From: an uncultured Granulosicoccus sp.
GTDB lineage: Bacteria; Pseudomonadota; Gammaproteobacteria; Granulosicoccales; Granulosicoccaceae
Direction of reading: 5' to 3'
DNA length: 64,000 bases
Assembly: GCA_947499955.1 (NCBI GenBank)
Contig: CANMQI010000022.1
Location: 23,691 to 87,690, forward strand
Of the stretch, positions 27,277-36,087 are shown piece by piece (the first letter of the stretch is position 1; each line of letters starts with the position of its first letter). The position numbers were made by a program, and so were the translations under genes. Under the pieces are notes generated by a model, which did not search any database, had not been told where the DNA came from, and saw only the letters and a list, made by a program, of their open reading frames with translations.

Positions 27277-28331
27277 TGTGCTGCCTCCTTGATGGCATTG
27301 AGGTGCATCAGGGGCAGAATCTGCTGCGACTGCTCATCCACGATCAGTTTGCTGTCCAGACCCGGCAGCACTTCCTGCAGAGTCTCGATATAGATGCGTC
27401 GCCGGGTAACTTCCGGCGCCTTGCTGTATTCCACCAGCACGGAATTGAAGCGTGCTGCGTCACCCTCGGCTTCATTGATGCGTTTGAGCCGGTATCCATC
27501 AGCTGCGCGGATACGCTGGTCCTTCTCACCTTCTGCCAGTGGAATCACCTTGTTGTACTCGCGGCGCGCGGCATTGATCAGGCTTTCCTTTTCCTGCTGT
27601 GCCTGATTCACCTCATTGAAAGATTCCTGTACCGGCTGCGGCGGATTGATGTTCTTCAACTGCACCTGGTCGATGCTGACGCCTATTTCGTACTTGGCAA
27701 CCAGCGTCTGCATATTGGTCAGTGCTTCGACCTCGATTTCCTGACGCCCGATGGTGATGACCTCATCCACCGTACGGTCACCCACCACTTCACGCATGAC
27801 CGACTCGGACAGATCACGCAGCGTCTCTCCAGGATTACGCACATCGAACAGGAACTTGCGCGGCTCGGCGATGCGATATTGCACCACCCATTCAACCAGT
27901 GCGGCATTCAGATCGCCTGTCACCATCTGCGACTGGGCAGCGATATCAGGCCGCGTCTGGCTCGCATTGGTCACGCCCGAACTGGCGAAACCGAATTCCT
28001 GTTTCAACTGCCGCTTCACCGGCAGGATAGTGACGGTATCTGCACCCAATGGCAGTTTGAAATGCAATCCCGGGCTCTGCTCGGCAACGTATTTTCCGAA
28101 TCGCTGCACGATACCCACTGAGTCACTGGGCACCGTGTAGGAAGCCGTATAGGCAATCAGTGCCAGCAAGGCCACTCCCAGCAGCCCGAGGCCACCCAGA
28201 AAACCTGACTTGCCGCCCTTGCCACCCCCAAAGGCGCCTCGCGTGACGTTGGGACCTGAAGCACCACTGGTGCTCGACCGCGCACCCTTGAGTTGTTTCA
28301 GGAAATTATCGAGCGCATCATTACCCGCCAT
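27273..28331 (-). CDS. hflK: FtsH protease modulator HflK
   Basis: A 352-residue partner of HflC. A short cytoplasmic Gly-rich N-terminus (GGGKGGKSGFLGG) leads to one transmembrane helix (GLLGVALLALIAYTASYTV) and an SPFH domain beginning with VPSDSVGIVQRFGKY, then a coiled-coil region with QAQQEKESLINAARREYNKVIP. The N-terminal part is shorter than in E. coli (419 residues), mostly because the Pro/Gly-rich regions at both ends are reduced. Confidence 0.95.
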   Translation of the reverse strand: MAGNDALDNFLKQLKGARSSTSGASGPNVTRGAFGGGKGGKSGFLGGLGLLGVALLALIAYTASYTVPSDSVGIVQRFGKYVAEQSPGLHFKLPLGADTVTILPVKRQLKQEFGFASSGVTNASQTRPDIAAQSQMVTGDLNAALVEWVVQYRIAEPRKFLFDVRNPGETLRDLSESVMREVVGDRTVDEVITIGRQEIEVEALTNMQTLVAKYEIGVSIDQVQLKNINPPQPVQESFNEVNQAQQEKESLINAARREYNKVIPLAEGEKDQRIRAADGYRLKRINEAEGDAARFNSVLVEYSKAPEVTRRRIYIETLQEVLPGLDSKLIVDEQSQQILPLMHLNAIKEAAQ

Positions 28332-28428
28332 ATGAAATCCTCCAGCAACATCAGAGCATAGACGGCTGTGGGAGGATTTCCTGAAGAAGCCTCAATGAGG
28401 TTGCTGCTGCGCAACCTGTGGATGCGTG

Positions 28429-28980
28429 TCAGTGCCCCCGTTCCAGCAACTTCAGCACGCCAGCCAGCCCCAGTTGTTCCAGCCGATCGATATTGCGTTG
28501 TGGAATGCTGTCCGGGTCCGGATGGCTGTCCACGGCCTTCTCCACGCTGTCTTCCCGCAACAGATGCAGAATGGGAAATGGCGCTCGATTGGTCCAGTTG
28601 CTGACATCGTCCTTGTCAGTCCCCTCGAACTGGTAGTCGGGGTGAAAGCTGGCGATCTGCAGAATGCCATCGAATTCCAGATCCTCGAACAGCGCTTCAG
28701 ACAACGCCAGCAGGTCCAGATAATCATCAAAATCATCCAAGCCGGCAGGCAGCACCAGCAAGGTGGTGCGCTCCTCCTCGCTGTCAACCAGACGGTGCGC
28801 CTCATCCGACAACTGCTGCAGGCATTCTTCCGTACTGCTACCGGAGGCGACGACGATACTGACCAGTCCGCGCCGTCGTGCCGCATTGGCAAACGGGCAC
28901 AGGTTCTGGCCAATGACCATGGCGTCAAGCCAGTGCTCGATGGTGGCGGCGATATCGTTCAGGGGCAAGTTGCTTGTCAA
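28429..28980 (-). CDS. DUF1415 family protein
   Basis: A conserved proteobacterial protein of unknown function, about 183 residues. The family hallmark is WLDAMVIGQNLCPFANAARRRG near the N-terminus, followed by an acidic middle and IASFHPDYQFEGT...NRAPFPILHLLRED, then a short helix. I place the start at a TTG (28980), which leaves about 15 residues before the conserved Trp as in homologues; the frame continues upstream but would overlap dapC. It is divergent from dapC with a 41-bp gap. Confidence 0.8.
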   Translation of the reverse strand: MTSNLPLNDIAATIEHWLDAMVIGQNLCPFANAARRRGLVSIVVASGSSTEECLQQLSDEAHRLVDSEEERTTLLVLPAGLDDFDDYLDLLALSEALFEDLEFDGILQIASFHPDYQFEGTDKDDVSNWTNRAPFPILHLLREDSVEKAVDSHPDPDSIPQRNIDRLEQLGLAGVLKLLERGH

Positions 28981-29009
28981 GTCTGGCTCGTTTGATTCAT
29001 GTCTCCCGG

Positions 29010-29015
29010 TATAAT
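29010..29015 (+). promoter_or_regulatory. -10 element upstream of dapC
   Basis: A consensus TATAAT lies 7 bp upstream of the dapC ATG at 29022, with AGAGGA between. No good -35 is present. If used, the mRNA would have almost no 5' leader, so a start further upstream may be the main promoter. Confidence 0.3.
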
Positions 29016-29021
29016 AGAGGA

Positions 29022-30212
29022 ATGACAAACCCTGAACTCGACTTGTTGCAACCTTACCCGTTCGAGAAGCTGCGCAAGCTGCTCGATGGCATCTCGCCTG
29101 CTGACCTGCCCGCGGTCTCGCTGTCCATCGGCGAACCCAAGCATCCGGCTCCCCAGTTCGTTCTGGATGCCATGCAGGCGGCTGCGCGTACGGTTGAAAA
29201 ATACCCAACGACCCGCGGCATCGACGAGCTGCGCCAATCGATAGCCGACTGGCTCTGTCAGCGCTATGGACTGACCGGTGCCGATGCACTGGCAGAGCAT
29301 CATGTACTACCCGTCAACGGTACCCGGGAAGGTCTTTACGCCATCGCCCAGTGTGTGCTGGATAGAACGCAGAAGAATCGCCAGGTGCTGATGCCCAACC
29401 CCTTCTATCAGATTTACGAAGGTGCCGCCTTGCTGGCAGGCTGCACGCCCGAGTTCTACGCCATTGACGAAAACGCCGATGCCAATCTGGATGCCATCAG
29501 CGATGCGCAGTTTGCCGCCTGTCAGATGATCTACCTGTGCACGCCCGGTAATCCCACCGGTGCCGTGGTCTCCGAGGCCGCTCTGCAGCGCCTGATCGGC
29601 AAGGCACAGGAACATGACTTCATCATCATCAGCGACGAGTGCTACAGCGAGATCTACCGAGAAGCCAGCGGCCCGCCCTGCGGCCTGTTACAGGCGGCCA
29701 GCGCCATGGGGTTGGAAGACTACAAGCGATGCCTGGTGTTCCATTCCCTGTCCAAACGCTCCAATCTGCCCGGTCTGCGTTCCGGTTTTGTCGCGGGCGA
29801 TGCAACACTCATCAAGCGTTTTGTCGAGTACCGCACCTATCAGGGCTGTTCCATGTCCGGCTTCGTGCAGGCAGCCAGTATCGCCGCCTGGGGTGACGAG
29901 TCGCATGTCGTCGCCAATCGCACGGCCTACGATGAAAAATACGAGGCTGTCATCGATATTCTCAGCCCGGCACTCACCATCAGTATCCCACCTGCCGGCT
30001 TCTATCTATGGCCGGAACTACCCGTCGATGACCAGCAATTCACTCAGCGCCTGCTGGCAGAATTCAATGTACGCGCAGTGCCGGGCAGCTATCTGGCCAG
30101 AGCACCGGGACGTGACAATTACAATCCGGGAGCCAATCATCTGCGCTTGGCACTGGTAGCGCCACTGGATGACTGCATCACGGCTGCACAACGTATAGTC
30201 CAGTGTCTTTGA
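29022..30212 (+). CDS. dapC: Succinyldiaminopimelate transaminase DapC
   Basis: A 396-residue fold-type I PLP aminotransferase of the DapC subfamily, producing N-succinyl-LL-2-amino-6-ketopimelate/diaminopimelate intermediates for lysine and peptidoglycan. Visible motifs are LSIGEPKHPAP near the N-terminus, YPTTRGIDELR, LCTPGNPTGAVV, ISDECYSEIY and the PLP lysine in HSLSKRSNLPGLRSGF. The ATG at 29022 follows AGAGGA. dapD is 34 bp downstream, so the two consecutive pathway steps form an operon. Confidence 0.94.
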   Translation: MTNPELDLLQPYPFEKLRKLLDGISPADLPAVSLSIGEPKHPAPQFVLDAMQAAARTVEKYPTTRGIDELRQSIADWLCQRYGLTGADALAEHHVLPVNGTREGLYAIAQCVLDRTQKNRQVLMPNPFYQIYEGAALLAGCTPEFYAIDENADANLDAISDAQFAACQMIYLCTPGNPTGAVVSEAALQRLIGKAQEHDFIIISDECYSEIYREASGPPCGLLQAASAMGLEDYKRCLVFHSLSKRSNLPGLRSGFVAGDATLIKRFVEYRTYQGCSMSGFVQAASIAAWGDESHVVANRTAYDEKYEAVIDILSPALTISIPPAGFYLWPELPVDDQQFTQRLLAEFNVRAVPGSYLARAPGRDNYNPGANHLRLALVAPLDDCITAAQRIVQCL

Positions 30213-30246
30213 TCCGACCACTCATCCACTACAGAGAACCCACACA

Positions 30247-31080
30247 ATGAGCGAACTCGAAAGCATCATCAACGATGCCTGGGAAAAGCGTGCCGACATC
30301 ACCACCGCACAGGCTGACGGCGAAATCGGCAAGGCTGTCGAACAAGCCATTGCGCTGCTGGACTCGGGCAAGGCTCGTGTTGCCGAGCCGCTGGGTGCCC
30401 CCGGTGAGTGGCAAGTGAACGAGTGGCTGAAAAAGGCCGTTCTGCTCTCCTTCCGTCTGCGTGACAACGTACCTGTCCAGGCCGGTGGCTTTACCCAGTT
30501 CTACGACAAGGTGCCCGGCAAGTTCACCGACATGAGCGCTGAGGAATTCGCCGCCTCCGGCGTGCGCGTGGTCCCCCCGGCCATGGCTCGCAAAGGCAGC
30601 TATGTCGCGCCCAATACCGTGCTGATGCCCTCTTACGTCAACATCGGCGCCTATGTCGATTCCGGCACCATGGTCGATACCTGGGCCACGGTGGGCTCCT
30701 GCGCCCAGATCGGCAAGAATGTGCATCTGTCCGGCGGTGTCGGCATCGGTGGTGTGCTCGAGCCTCTGCAGGCCTCCCCTACCATCATCGAAGACAACTG
30801 CTTTGTCGGTGCGCGTTCGGAAGTGGTGGAAGGTGTGATCGTGGAAGCAGGCTCGGTGATTTCCATGGGTGTCTACATCGGTCAGAGCACACGTATCTAT
30901 GATCGAGAACGCGATGAAGTGACCTACGGTCGCATCCCCGCCGGCTCCGTGGTTGTCTCCGGCAATCTGCCATCGGACAACGGCAAGTACAGCCTGTATT
31001 GTGCGGTCATCGTCAAGCGTGTTGATGAAAAGACTCGCAGCAAGGTCGGTATCAACGAACTGCTGCGTCTGGCTGACTGA
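30247..31080 (+). CDS. dapD: Tetrahydrodipicolinate N-succinyltransferase
   Basis: A 277-residue left-handed beta-helix enzyme using succinyl-CoA, the step before DapC. An N-terminal helical domain with RLRDNVPVQAGG is followed by hexapeptide repeats (SYVAPNTVLMPSYVNIGAYVD, GTMVDTWATVGSCAQIGKNV, GVGIGGVLEPLQ). The C-terminal cap ends KTRSKVGINELLRLAD. Its presence shows the succinylase branch of the DAP pathway. Confidence 0.97.
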   Translation: MSELESIINDAWEKRADITTAQADGEIGKAVEQAIALLDSGKARVAEPLGAPGEWQVNEWLKKAVLLSFRLRDNVPVQAGGFTQFYDKVPGKFTDMSAEEFAASGVRVVPPAMARKGSYVAPNTVLMPSYVNIGAYVDSGTMVDTWATVGSCAQIGKNVHLSGGVGIGGVLEPLQASPTIIEDNCFVGARSEVVEGVIVEAGSVISMGVYIGQSTRIYDRERDEVTYGRIPAGSVVVSGNLPSDNGKYSLYCAVIVKRVDEKTRSKVGINELLRLAD

Positions 31081-31155
31081 CAAACACGGTCCAGGTCGTT
31101 CGATCTCGTATTCAGCCACATTCCTGGTCAATGCAAGATTGACGACTTGTCTGCA

Positions 31156-31186
31156 GCAGAGCCGAATCGTGAAGACTCGGCTCTGC
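31156..31186. terminator. 10-bp hairpin between convergent dapD and oxyR
   Basis: GCAGAGCCGA (31156-31165) pairs with TCGGCTCTGC (31177-31186) across an 11-nt loop, 76 bp after the dapD stop and 42 bp past the oxyR stop on the other strand. No T-run, so it is probably a Rho-assisted or bidirectional barrier. Confidence 0.4.
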
Positions 31187-31227
31187 GTTGCGGAATATTC
31201 GACCAGAACACATCGCGACTGCAACGC

Positions 31228-32121
31228 TCAAGCCGCTGCCCGCGTCTCCGTCAGGATCCGGGCTATCGCTCGAAACAGCTGTTTGTGCGGGGATGTCTTG
31301 CGCCACGCCAGAGCGATGGTTCGCGGACAGGCATCCGGTAGCGGCACAAGATCAATCTGCGCATGTGTCGCCAGGCCTCCATCAATAGCCAGCTCTGGCA
31401 ACAGGGTGACGCCCAGCCCCTCTGAGACCATCGCCACCAACGTGAGCAGGCTGGTGGCCGCAAAGCTCTCATCCAGCGACAGATCCTGGTCGGGAAACGC
31501 AGCCAGCGCATGCCGCTGCAGACAATGCCCGCTTTCCAGCAGCATCAGGCTTTGACCTGCAAACAGGGAATCGCGAGCCTGCCGAGTCGACCCATTCTTT
31601 CCAGCCTTCGCTATGGCCAGCTGGTAGCCATCGTCAAACAGTTCGACATGTTCCAGGTTGGCAATGTCGAAAGGCAGTGCAATCAGCGCCATGTCCAGTC
31701 GACCGGAGCTCACCCCGTCGATCAGACTCTCTGTCATCTCCTCTCGCAGATAGAGCCCCAGATCGGGAAACCGCTGTCGGATCGCCGGCAGTGCTGCGGG
31801 CACCAGATAGGGTCCGACCGTGGGAATCGAACCGAGAGTGAACTTCCCTGTCTCCGGGTTCGAGTGGGTGCTGGCCAGGCTCTCGATTTCTGACGCACGA
31901 CTGAGCAGATCCCTGGCGCGCTCCACGATTTCAAGGCCGATGGGGGTGAACAACACGCTATGCCGGGTTCGCTCGACCAGGGCAACACCCAGCCGATCTT
32001 CCAGCTCCTTGATGCCCGCACTCAGCGTAGGCTGGGTGACGAAGGCCCGTTCTGCGGCCCTGGAGAAGTTCAGAGTGCCTGCCAGAGCCGTCAGAAATCT
32101 GAGTTGCTGCAATGTGATCAT
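31228..32121 (-). CDS. oxyR: OxyR-like LysR-family peroxide regulator lacking the second redox Cys
   Basis: A 297-residue LysR-type regulator. The winged helix-turn-helix (residues 1-60, LNFSRAAERAFVTQPTLSAGIKELE) precedes the effector domain. The OxyR segment LESGHC aligns Cys200 with the peroxidatic Cys199 of E. coli, and SFAATSLLTLVAMVSEGLGVTLLPELA matches the OxyR core. The resolving Cys208 position (residue 209) is Phe, so the classical disulfide cannot form. It is divergent from dps, and an ATAG-N7-CTAT operator sits directly upstream of its own start, supporting autoregulation and dps control. Confidence 0.88.
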   Translation of the reverse strand: MITLQQLRFLTALAGTLNFSRAAERAFVTQPTLSAGIKELEDRLGVALVERTRHSVLFTPIGLEIVERARDLLSRASEIESLASTHSNPETGKFTLGSIPTVGPYLVPAALPAIRQRFPDLGLYLREEMTESLIDGVSSGRLDMALIALPFDIANLEHVELFDDGYQLAIAKAGKNGSTRQARDSLFAGQSLMLLESGHCLQRHALAAFPDQDLSLDESFAATSLLTLVAMVSEGLGVTLLPELAIDGGLATHAQIDLVPLPDACPRTIALAWRKTSPHKQLFRAIARILTETRAAA

Positions 32122-32122
32122 T

Positions 32123-32159
32123 ATAGATTCACTCTATAACCAATAATAATATTATCAAT
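32123..32159. promoter_or_regulatory. OxyR-type operator
   Basis: ATAG (32123-32126), seven bases, CTAT (32134-32137) is a perfect half of the OxyR consensus. At the next 7-bp spacings come AATA (32145) and CAAT (32156), imperfect copies of ATAG and CTAT. The site touches the oxyR start codon and lies about 65-100 bp upstream of dps, in an AT-rich patch. LysR autorepression fits the position. Confidence 0.65.
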
Positions 32160-32224
32160 TTCACTTATATCTGTCCACGCCATATAGTCATGGCTCAAGA
32201 ACATATATGGAGCGAGAAGCGAAC

Positions 32225-32668
32225 ATGAGTGGAACCAATCAGAAGACTGTCGAGAACCTGCAACAGGTATTGGGACAGACTTTCAGCCTGTATTTTCTGA
32301 GTCAGAGCTACCACTGGAATGTGGAAGGGCCCGATTTCCGTCAGCTTCACGCACTGTTCGAGGAGCAGTACACCGAGCTGGCAGGCGCACTGGACGAGAT
32401 TGCAGAACGCATCCGCATACTCGGCGCCTACGCCCCGGTGTCCGTGGCGGAAATGATGTCCTATGCCGGTGAGGAAGCGGCACCTGCAAAGAGCGCCGAT
32501 GACATGGTGGCCAACGTGATCAAAGCCCATCAGACGCTGGCGGACACGCTTCGACAAGCGGTTGCCCAGGCCGCTGATGAAGGGGATGACGTGACTGCAG
32601 GCTTGCTGACAGACCGACTGGAGGTTCACGAAAAGACCCTCTGGATGCTCAAAGCGAGTCAGAAATAG
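32225..32668 (+). CDS. dps: Dps/ferritin-like DNA-protection protein
   Basis: A 147-residue Dps four-helix protein that stores iron using peroxide. The intersubunit ferroxidase site is visible: His30 (YHWNVEG), His42, Glu46 (Asp in most Dps), Asp57 and Glu61. There is no Lys-rich N-terminal tail, so DNA binding may be weak. The ATG at 32225 follows GGAGCGAGAAG; an ATG 18 bp earlier overlaps that site. Divergent from oxyR, its likely regulator. Confidence 0.93.
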   Translation: MSGTNQKTVENLQQVLGQTFSLYFLSQSYHWNVEGPDFRQLHALFEEQYTELAGALDEIAERIRILGAYAPVSVAEMMSYAGEEAAPAKSADDMVANVIKAHQTLADTLRQAVAQAADEGDDVTAGLLTDRLEVHEKTLWMLKASQK

Positions 32669-32942
32669 GATCACCTGCGTTCGTCGTCGAGTCGACGGGC
32701 GCAGGGTATTTGCCAGACCGAGCAGTCCCGGCCTGACAGTACAAGCCCTGAACCAACAACCGGTGTTGACCCCCCTCTGGCGGGTCACGTCTGCCTCGAT
32801 TGATGAATCCTGCGGCAGGAGTCCTCACGTTATAATCCTGAGGAGCCTGCCAGTATGGACTGAGCGGCAAGCAACCAGATGTTCAGGTATCCCGGCCCCA
32901 TCCAGACAAACCTGAAACATCGTCAAACGCAACGAGTGTGTC

Positions 32943-33299
32943 ATGACATCAGCGACGAATCGGATCTTTGGAATACCCAATTGCGACACGATGAAAAAGG
33001 CGCGTGCATGGCTCAAGGAACACGACATCGAGTACGAGTTCCACGACTACAAGAAGGCCGGCATTGACGAGGACACACTACGCCAGTGGACCTCTGTCAC
33101 TGGGTGGGAAACCCTGCTCAATCGCCGAGGTACGACATGGCGAAAAGTGCCTGAGGACGTCAAGGAGAACATCAACGAGACGGTTGCCATCGAGTTGATG
33201 CTGGATAACCCGAGCATCATCAAGCGGCCTGTGCTCACGACCGGGGATCGCATCGAGGTCGGCTTCAAACCCGAACAATACGCTGAAGTCTTCAAGTAG
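32943..33299 (+). CDS. yffB: ArsC-family reductase YffB (Spx/MgsR type)
   Basis: A 118-residue thioredoxin-like ArsC-family protein. GIPNCDTMKKARAWLKEHDIEY carries a single active-site Cys14, FHDYKKAGID and the C-terminal block TLLNRRGTTWRKVPE and IKRPVL are diagnostic of YffB. YffB probably acts as a GSH-dependent thiol reductase; its substrate is not established. It commonly neighbours dap genes, as here (dapC-dapD 2 kb away). Confidence 0.92.
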   Translation: MTSATNRIFGIPNCDTMKKARAWLKEHDIEYEFHDYKKAGIDEDTLRQWTSVTGWETLLNRRGTTWRKVPEDVKENINETVAIELMLDNPSIIKRPVLTTGDRIEVGFKPEQYAEVFK

Positions 33300-33353
33300 A
33301 GAACGAGTGGCCGCGCGAGTGAACAGAGCGCTCGAGCGCCCTGCCCGCTGAAC

Positions 33354-33378
33354 CGGGAGTGCTCATCAGCCACTCCCG
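33354..33378. terminator. 8-bp hairpin between convergent yffB and tsaB
   Basis: CGGGAGTG (33354-33361) pairs with CACTCCCG (33371-33378) across 9 nt, 54 bp after the yffB stop and just past the tsaB stop. No T-run on either side. Confidence 0.3.
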
Positions 33379-33385
33379 ACAACTC

Positions 33386-34084
33386 CTACTTTGCCAGCGC
33401 CGCCCGCTCGGCCGTGGTCTGGGCAACCTTGTCCCGCAGGTAGACCGGTGCTGCCTGTTCGGCACTCAACAGATCACCCGACAAGGCGCTCGGCGTGCCC
33501 AGTGTCAGCAGGTCCTGCGCCATGGGCCAGCAATCGGCGTGGATGAGAGCCTCTGGTGCGGATGTCAGCACCAGCTCGCGATAACGTTCCGCCCCTGAAC
33601 CTGCCCAGCACCAGGTACGGTCAGCCGGCAAGGCAGGTACCTGATCGGGTGATATCAGCATTTCTTCGCCGACCGGCTGCATCAGCCCGTCATCGTCACA
33701 GGCGAAAGCGGCGAAATACACTTCGTCCATCCGCGCATCCAGACTCACGGCCACATGCGTCTCGCCGTGTACCCGGTAACAACCCTGAGCCACCGACTGC
33801 AGCGTGGAGACGCCAAAGACGCCGGCATCGGCACCCAGGGCAATACCCTGCGTCACGGCAACCCCGATACGCACGCCGGTAAAACTACCCGGGCCGCGAC
33901 CGAATACCACACCATCAAGCTGGGCTGGCACAAGGCCTGCCGTGGCCATCAGCGCATCGACCATCGGCAATACGAGCACACCATGCTGCTGCGAGGCAAT
34001 GCGATGATCCAGCAGCAGCTCTCCGTCAACGGACAGCCCCACCGAACAGGCATCCGTCGAGGTTTCAATGGCCAGCAGATTCAT
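33386..34084 (-). CDS. tsaB: tRNA threonylcarbamoyladenosine protein TsaB
   Basis: A 232-residue ASKHA-fold protein that partners TsaD and TsaE in making t6A37 on ANN-decoding tRNAs. LAIETSTDACSVGL at the N-terminus, VFGRGPGSFTGVRIGVAVTQGIALGA (the TsaB signature) and a short C-terminal domain. It overlaps yoaA by 4 bp, the same gene pair as in E. coli (yoaA-tsaB). Confidence 0.96.
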   Translation of the reverse strand: MNLLAIETSTDACSVGLSVDGELLLDHRIASQQHGVLVLPMVDALMATAGLVPAQLDGVVFGRGPGSFTGVRIGVAVTQGIALGADAGVFGVSTLQSVAQGCYRVHGETHVAVSLDARMDEVYFAAFACDDDGLMQPVGEEMLISPDQVPALPADRTWCWAGSGAERYRELVLTSAPEALIHADCWPMAQDLLTLGTPSALSGDLLSAEQAAPVYLRDKVAQTTAERAALAK

Positions 34085-36036
34085 GATTCCGCAATGTCCT
34101 CATCGAGGGCTACATTTTCCAATTGATAGAATTCCTGAACTTCATCCAGATCACGCGTGATGGGCATGGGAGGCAGACTGGTAATGAAGACCTCACCATA
34201 GTGACGACTGCGAATGCGCGGATCACACAGCATCAGCACTCCCCGATCCGTTACATCACGAATCAGTCGCCCGACGCCCTGCTTCAGCGCAATCGCCGCC
34301 TGCGGCATCTGGAATTCGAAGAACGGGTTGCCACCCGCCTGCTTCATGTGATCGATACGGGCACTCATGACAGGGTCGCCAGGCGAGCCGAACGGCAGCT
34401 TGTCGATCACCACCAGCGACAAGGCATCACCGCGAACGTCCACGCCTTCCCAGAAACTGCTGGTGCCCAGCAGCACGGCATTGCCCACCGCCTGAAAGGC
34501 TTCAATGAGCTCTCGCTTGGGCATCTGCCCCTGTACCAGAATCGGAAAATCGACCTGACCTTCCAGTAGTCGTTCCGCTTCGTGCAAGGCGCGGTAACTG
34601 GTAAACAACAGAAAGGCGCGACCCTGACTGGCTTCGAGCACCGGTTTGATCTTCTCCACGATGGCCGAAGTATAGGTGGCGTGTTGGGGTTCCGGCAGGC
34701 CTTCCGGCAGATACAGCAACGCATTGTGCCGATAATCGAACGGACTATCGACCTGCAGCTCGCGACAATCTTCCAGCCCCAACTGACTGCTGAAATGACT
34801 GAAGTCCCCGCCCACGGCCAGCGTTGCCGAGGTAAAGACCCAACTGGATGTCATCGCTTCCATGGCTTTCTGAAACGGTGTCGCCACCGTCATGGGCGTC
34901 ATGTTCAGGCTGAAACCATTACGGAAGGTTTCATACCAGTGTACATACTCGCCATCGGCCGGATTCTCGACGAAGCGCTTCAGTGTCTCGGCGTGCTGAG
35001 AGGCACGTTTGTGACAGCTTTCCAGCCCCTTGCCACGGGTGGAACCTTCTGCCAGCGCCTCCTCCAGTGAGCCGAGCAGAATCGTCAGACGTTCCAGTTC
35101 GCGCTCGATGGCGGCAGTATCCTTGACCGTCACCCAGGCATCACGCCCCGGCTCGATGGCAAAGGCCAGTCGAAAATGTCGAATGCCGGTTTCCAGCTCC
35201 TGCGCCAGATCTCGCAGCTCACGCATGTCCGGTGCTTCATGCAATTGCTCGCCCACCGTGTCGCGAGCCAGATCCAGTATCTGCCGGCTGCTGAACTTGT
35301 GACCGAAGAACTGTGCGGCAATATCGGGTAGCTGATGCGCTTCATCGATGACGAAAGCATTGGCACTGGGCAGCAATTCACCAAAGCCCTGCTCCTTGAG
35401 CGCCAGATCGGCGGACAGCAGATGGTGGTTGATGACCACGATATCCGACTCTTGCGCCCTCTTGCGGGCGTGATGCACATAACAGTCTTCCAGGTCCTCG
35501 AACTCATGCTTGGAGCAGAATTCGATATTGGAGACGATGAAGCTCCAGGCCATGGAGTCTTCCGGCACATTCATGACTTCCGCAATGTCGCCCGTTCTGG
35601 TGTTACGGGCCCACTCGGCAATGATGCGCAAGTGCTGCTGATGCTTTTCGTCAAGCAGGGCCGGGTTGCGCATGGCGCGCTGCAGTCGATGCTTGCACAG
35701 GTAATTGGCACGACCTTTCAGCAGGCTGGTCGACACCCCTGATGACAGGGCTTTCTTGATCAGCGGCAGATCGCTGTAGAACAGCTGATCCTGCAGATGG
35801 CGCGTCCCCGTGGAGATGATGATGCGCTGGCCGGACAGAATGGCGGGCACCAGGTAGGCGAAGGTCTTGCCGGTACCGGTACCGGCCTCGCCGATCAGCA
35901 CAGAGCCCTTTTCAAACGTGCTGAAGATAGCCTCAGCCAGGTGCTGCTGCTCCGCGCGCGGCGCAAACCCTTTCAGATGTCTGGCAATTGGCCCGTCCTG
36001 GCCAAGCACATCCGTAATCGAATCAATCGGTTCCAT
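34081..36036 (-). CDS. yoaA: ATP-dependent DNA helicase YoaA (DinG/XPD family)
   Basis: A 651-residue superfamily 2 helicase. Walker A is GEAGTGTGKT (49-58) and the DEAH box reads VIDEAHQLPD. Four cysteines for a 4Fe-4S cluster are in place: one in NYLCKHRL, two in the FCSKHEFEDLEDCYVHHAR block and one nearby in the same insert region. The C-terminal motifs include FTSYRALHEAERLL, GTSSFWEGVDVRGD and QGVGRLIRD. The first residues overlap nothing; the stop overlaps tsaB. YoaA acts in replication-fork repair with the chi subunit of polymerase III. Confidence 0.93.
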   Translation of the reverse strand: MEPIDSITDVLGQDGPIARHLKGFAPRAEQQHLAEAIFSTFEKGSVLIGEAGTGTGKTFAYLVPAILSGQRIIISTGTRHLQDQLFYSDLPLIKKALSSGVSTSLLKGRANYLCKHRLQRAMRNPALLDEKHQQHLRIIAEWARNTRTGDIAEVMNVPEDSMAWSFIVSNIEFCSKHEFEDLEDCYVHHARKRAQESDIVVINHHLLSADLALKEQGFGELLPSANAFVIDEAHQLPDIAAQFFGHKFSSRQILDLARDTVGEQLHEAPDMRELRDLAQELETGIRHFRLAFAIEPGRDAWVTVKDTAAIERELERLTILLGSLEEALAEGSTRGKGLESCHKRASQHAETLKRFVENPADGEYVHWYETFRNGFSLNMTPMTVATPFQKAMEAMTSSWVFTSATLAVGGDFSHFSSQLGLEDCRELQVDSPFDYRHNALLYLPEGLPEPQHATYTSAIVEKIKPVLEASQGRAFLLFTSYRALHEAERLLEGQVDFPILVQGQMPKRELIEAFQAVGNAVLLGTSSFWEGVDVRGDALSLVVIDKLPFGSPGDPVMSARIDHMKQAGGNPFFEFQMPQAAIALKQGVGRLIRDVTDRGVLMLCDPRIRSRHYGEVFITSLPPMPITRDLDEVQEFYQLENVALDEDIAES

Positions 36037-36087
36037 GACCGGTGCCTCCTTGCTCCGGTTGGCAGCTGCGCATCGGCAGCCTGTCTC

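Noticed and set aside
28981..29289. Extended N-terminus of the DUF1415 protein
   Set aside because: It would be antisense to the dapC 5' part and is Arg-rich shadow sequence; the conserved domain starts after 28980.
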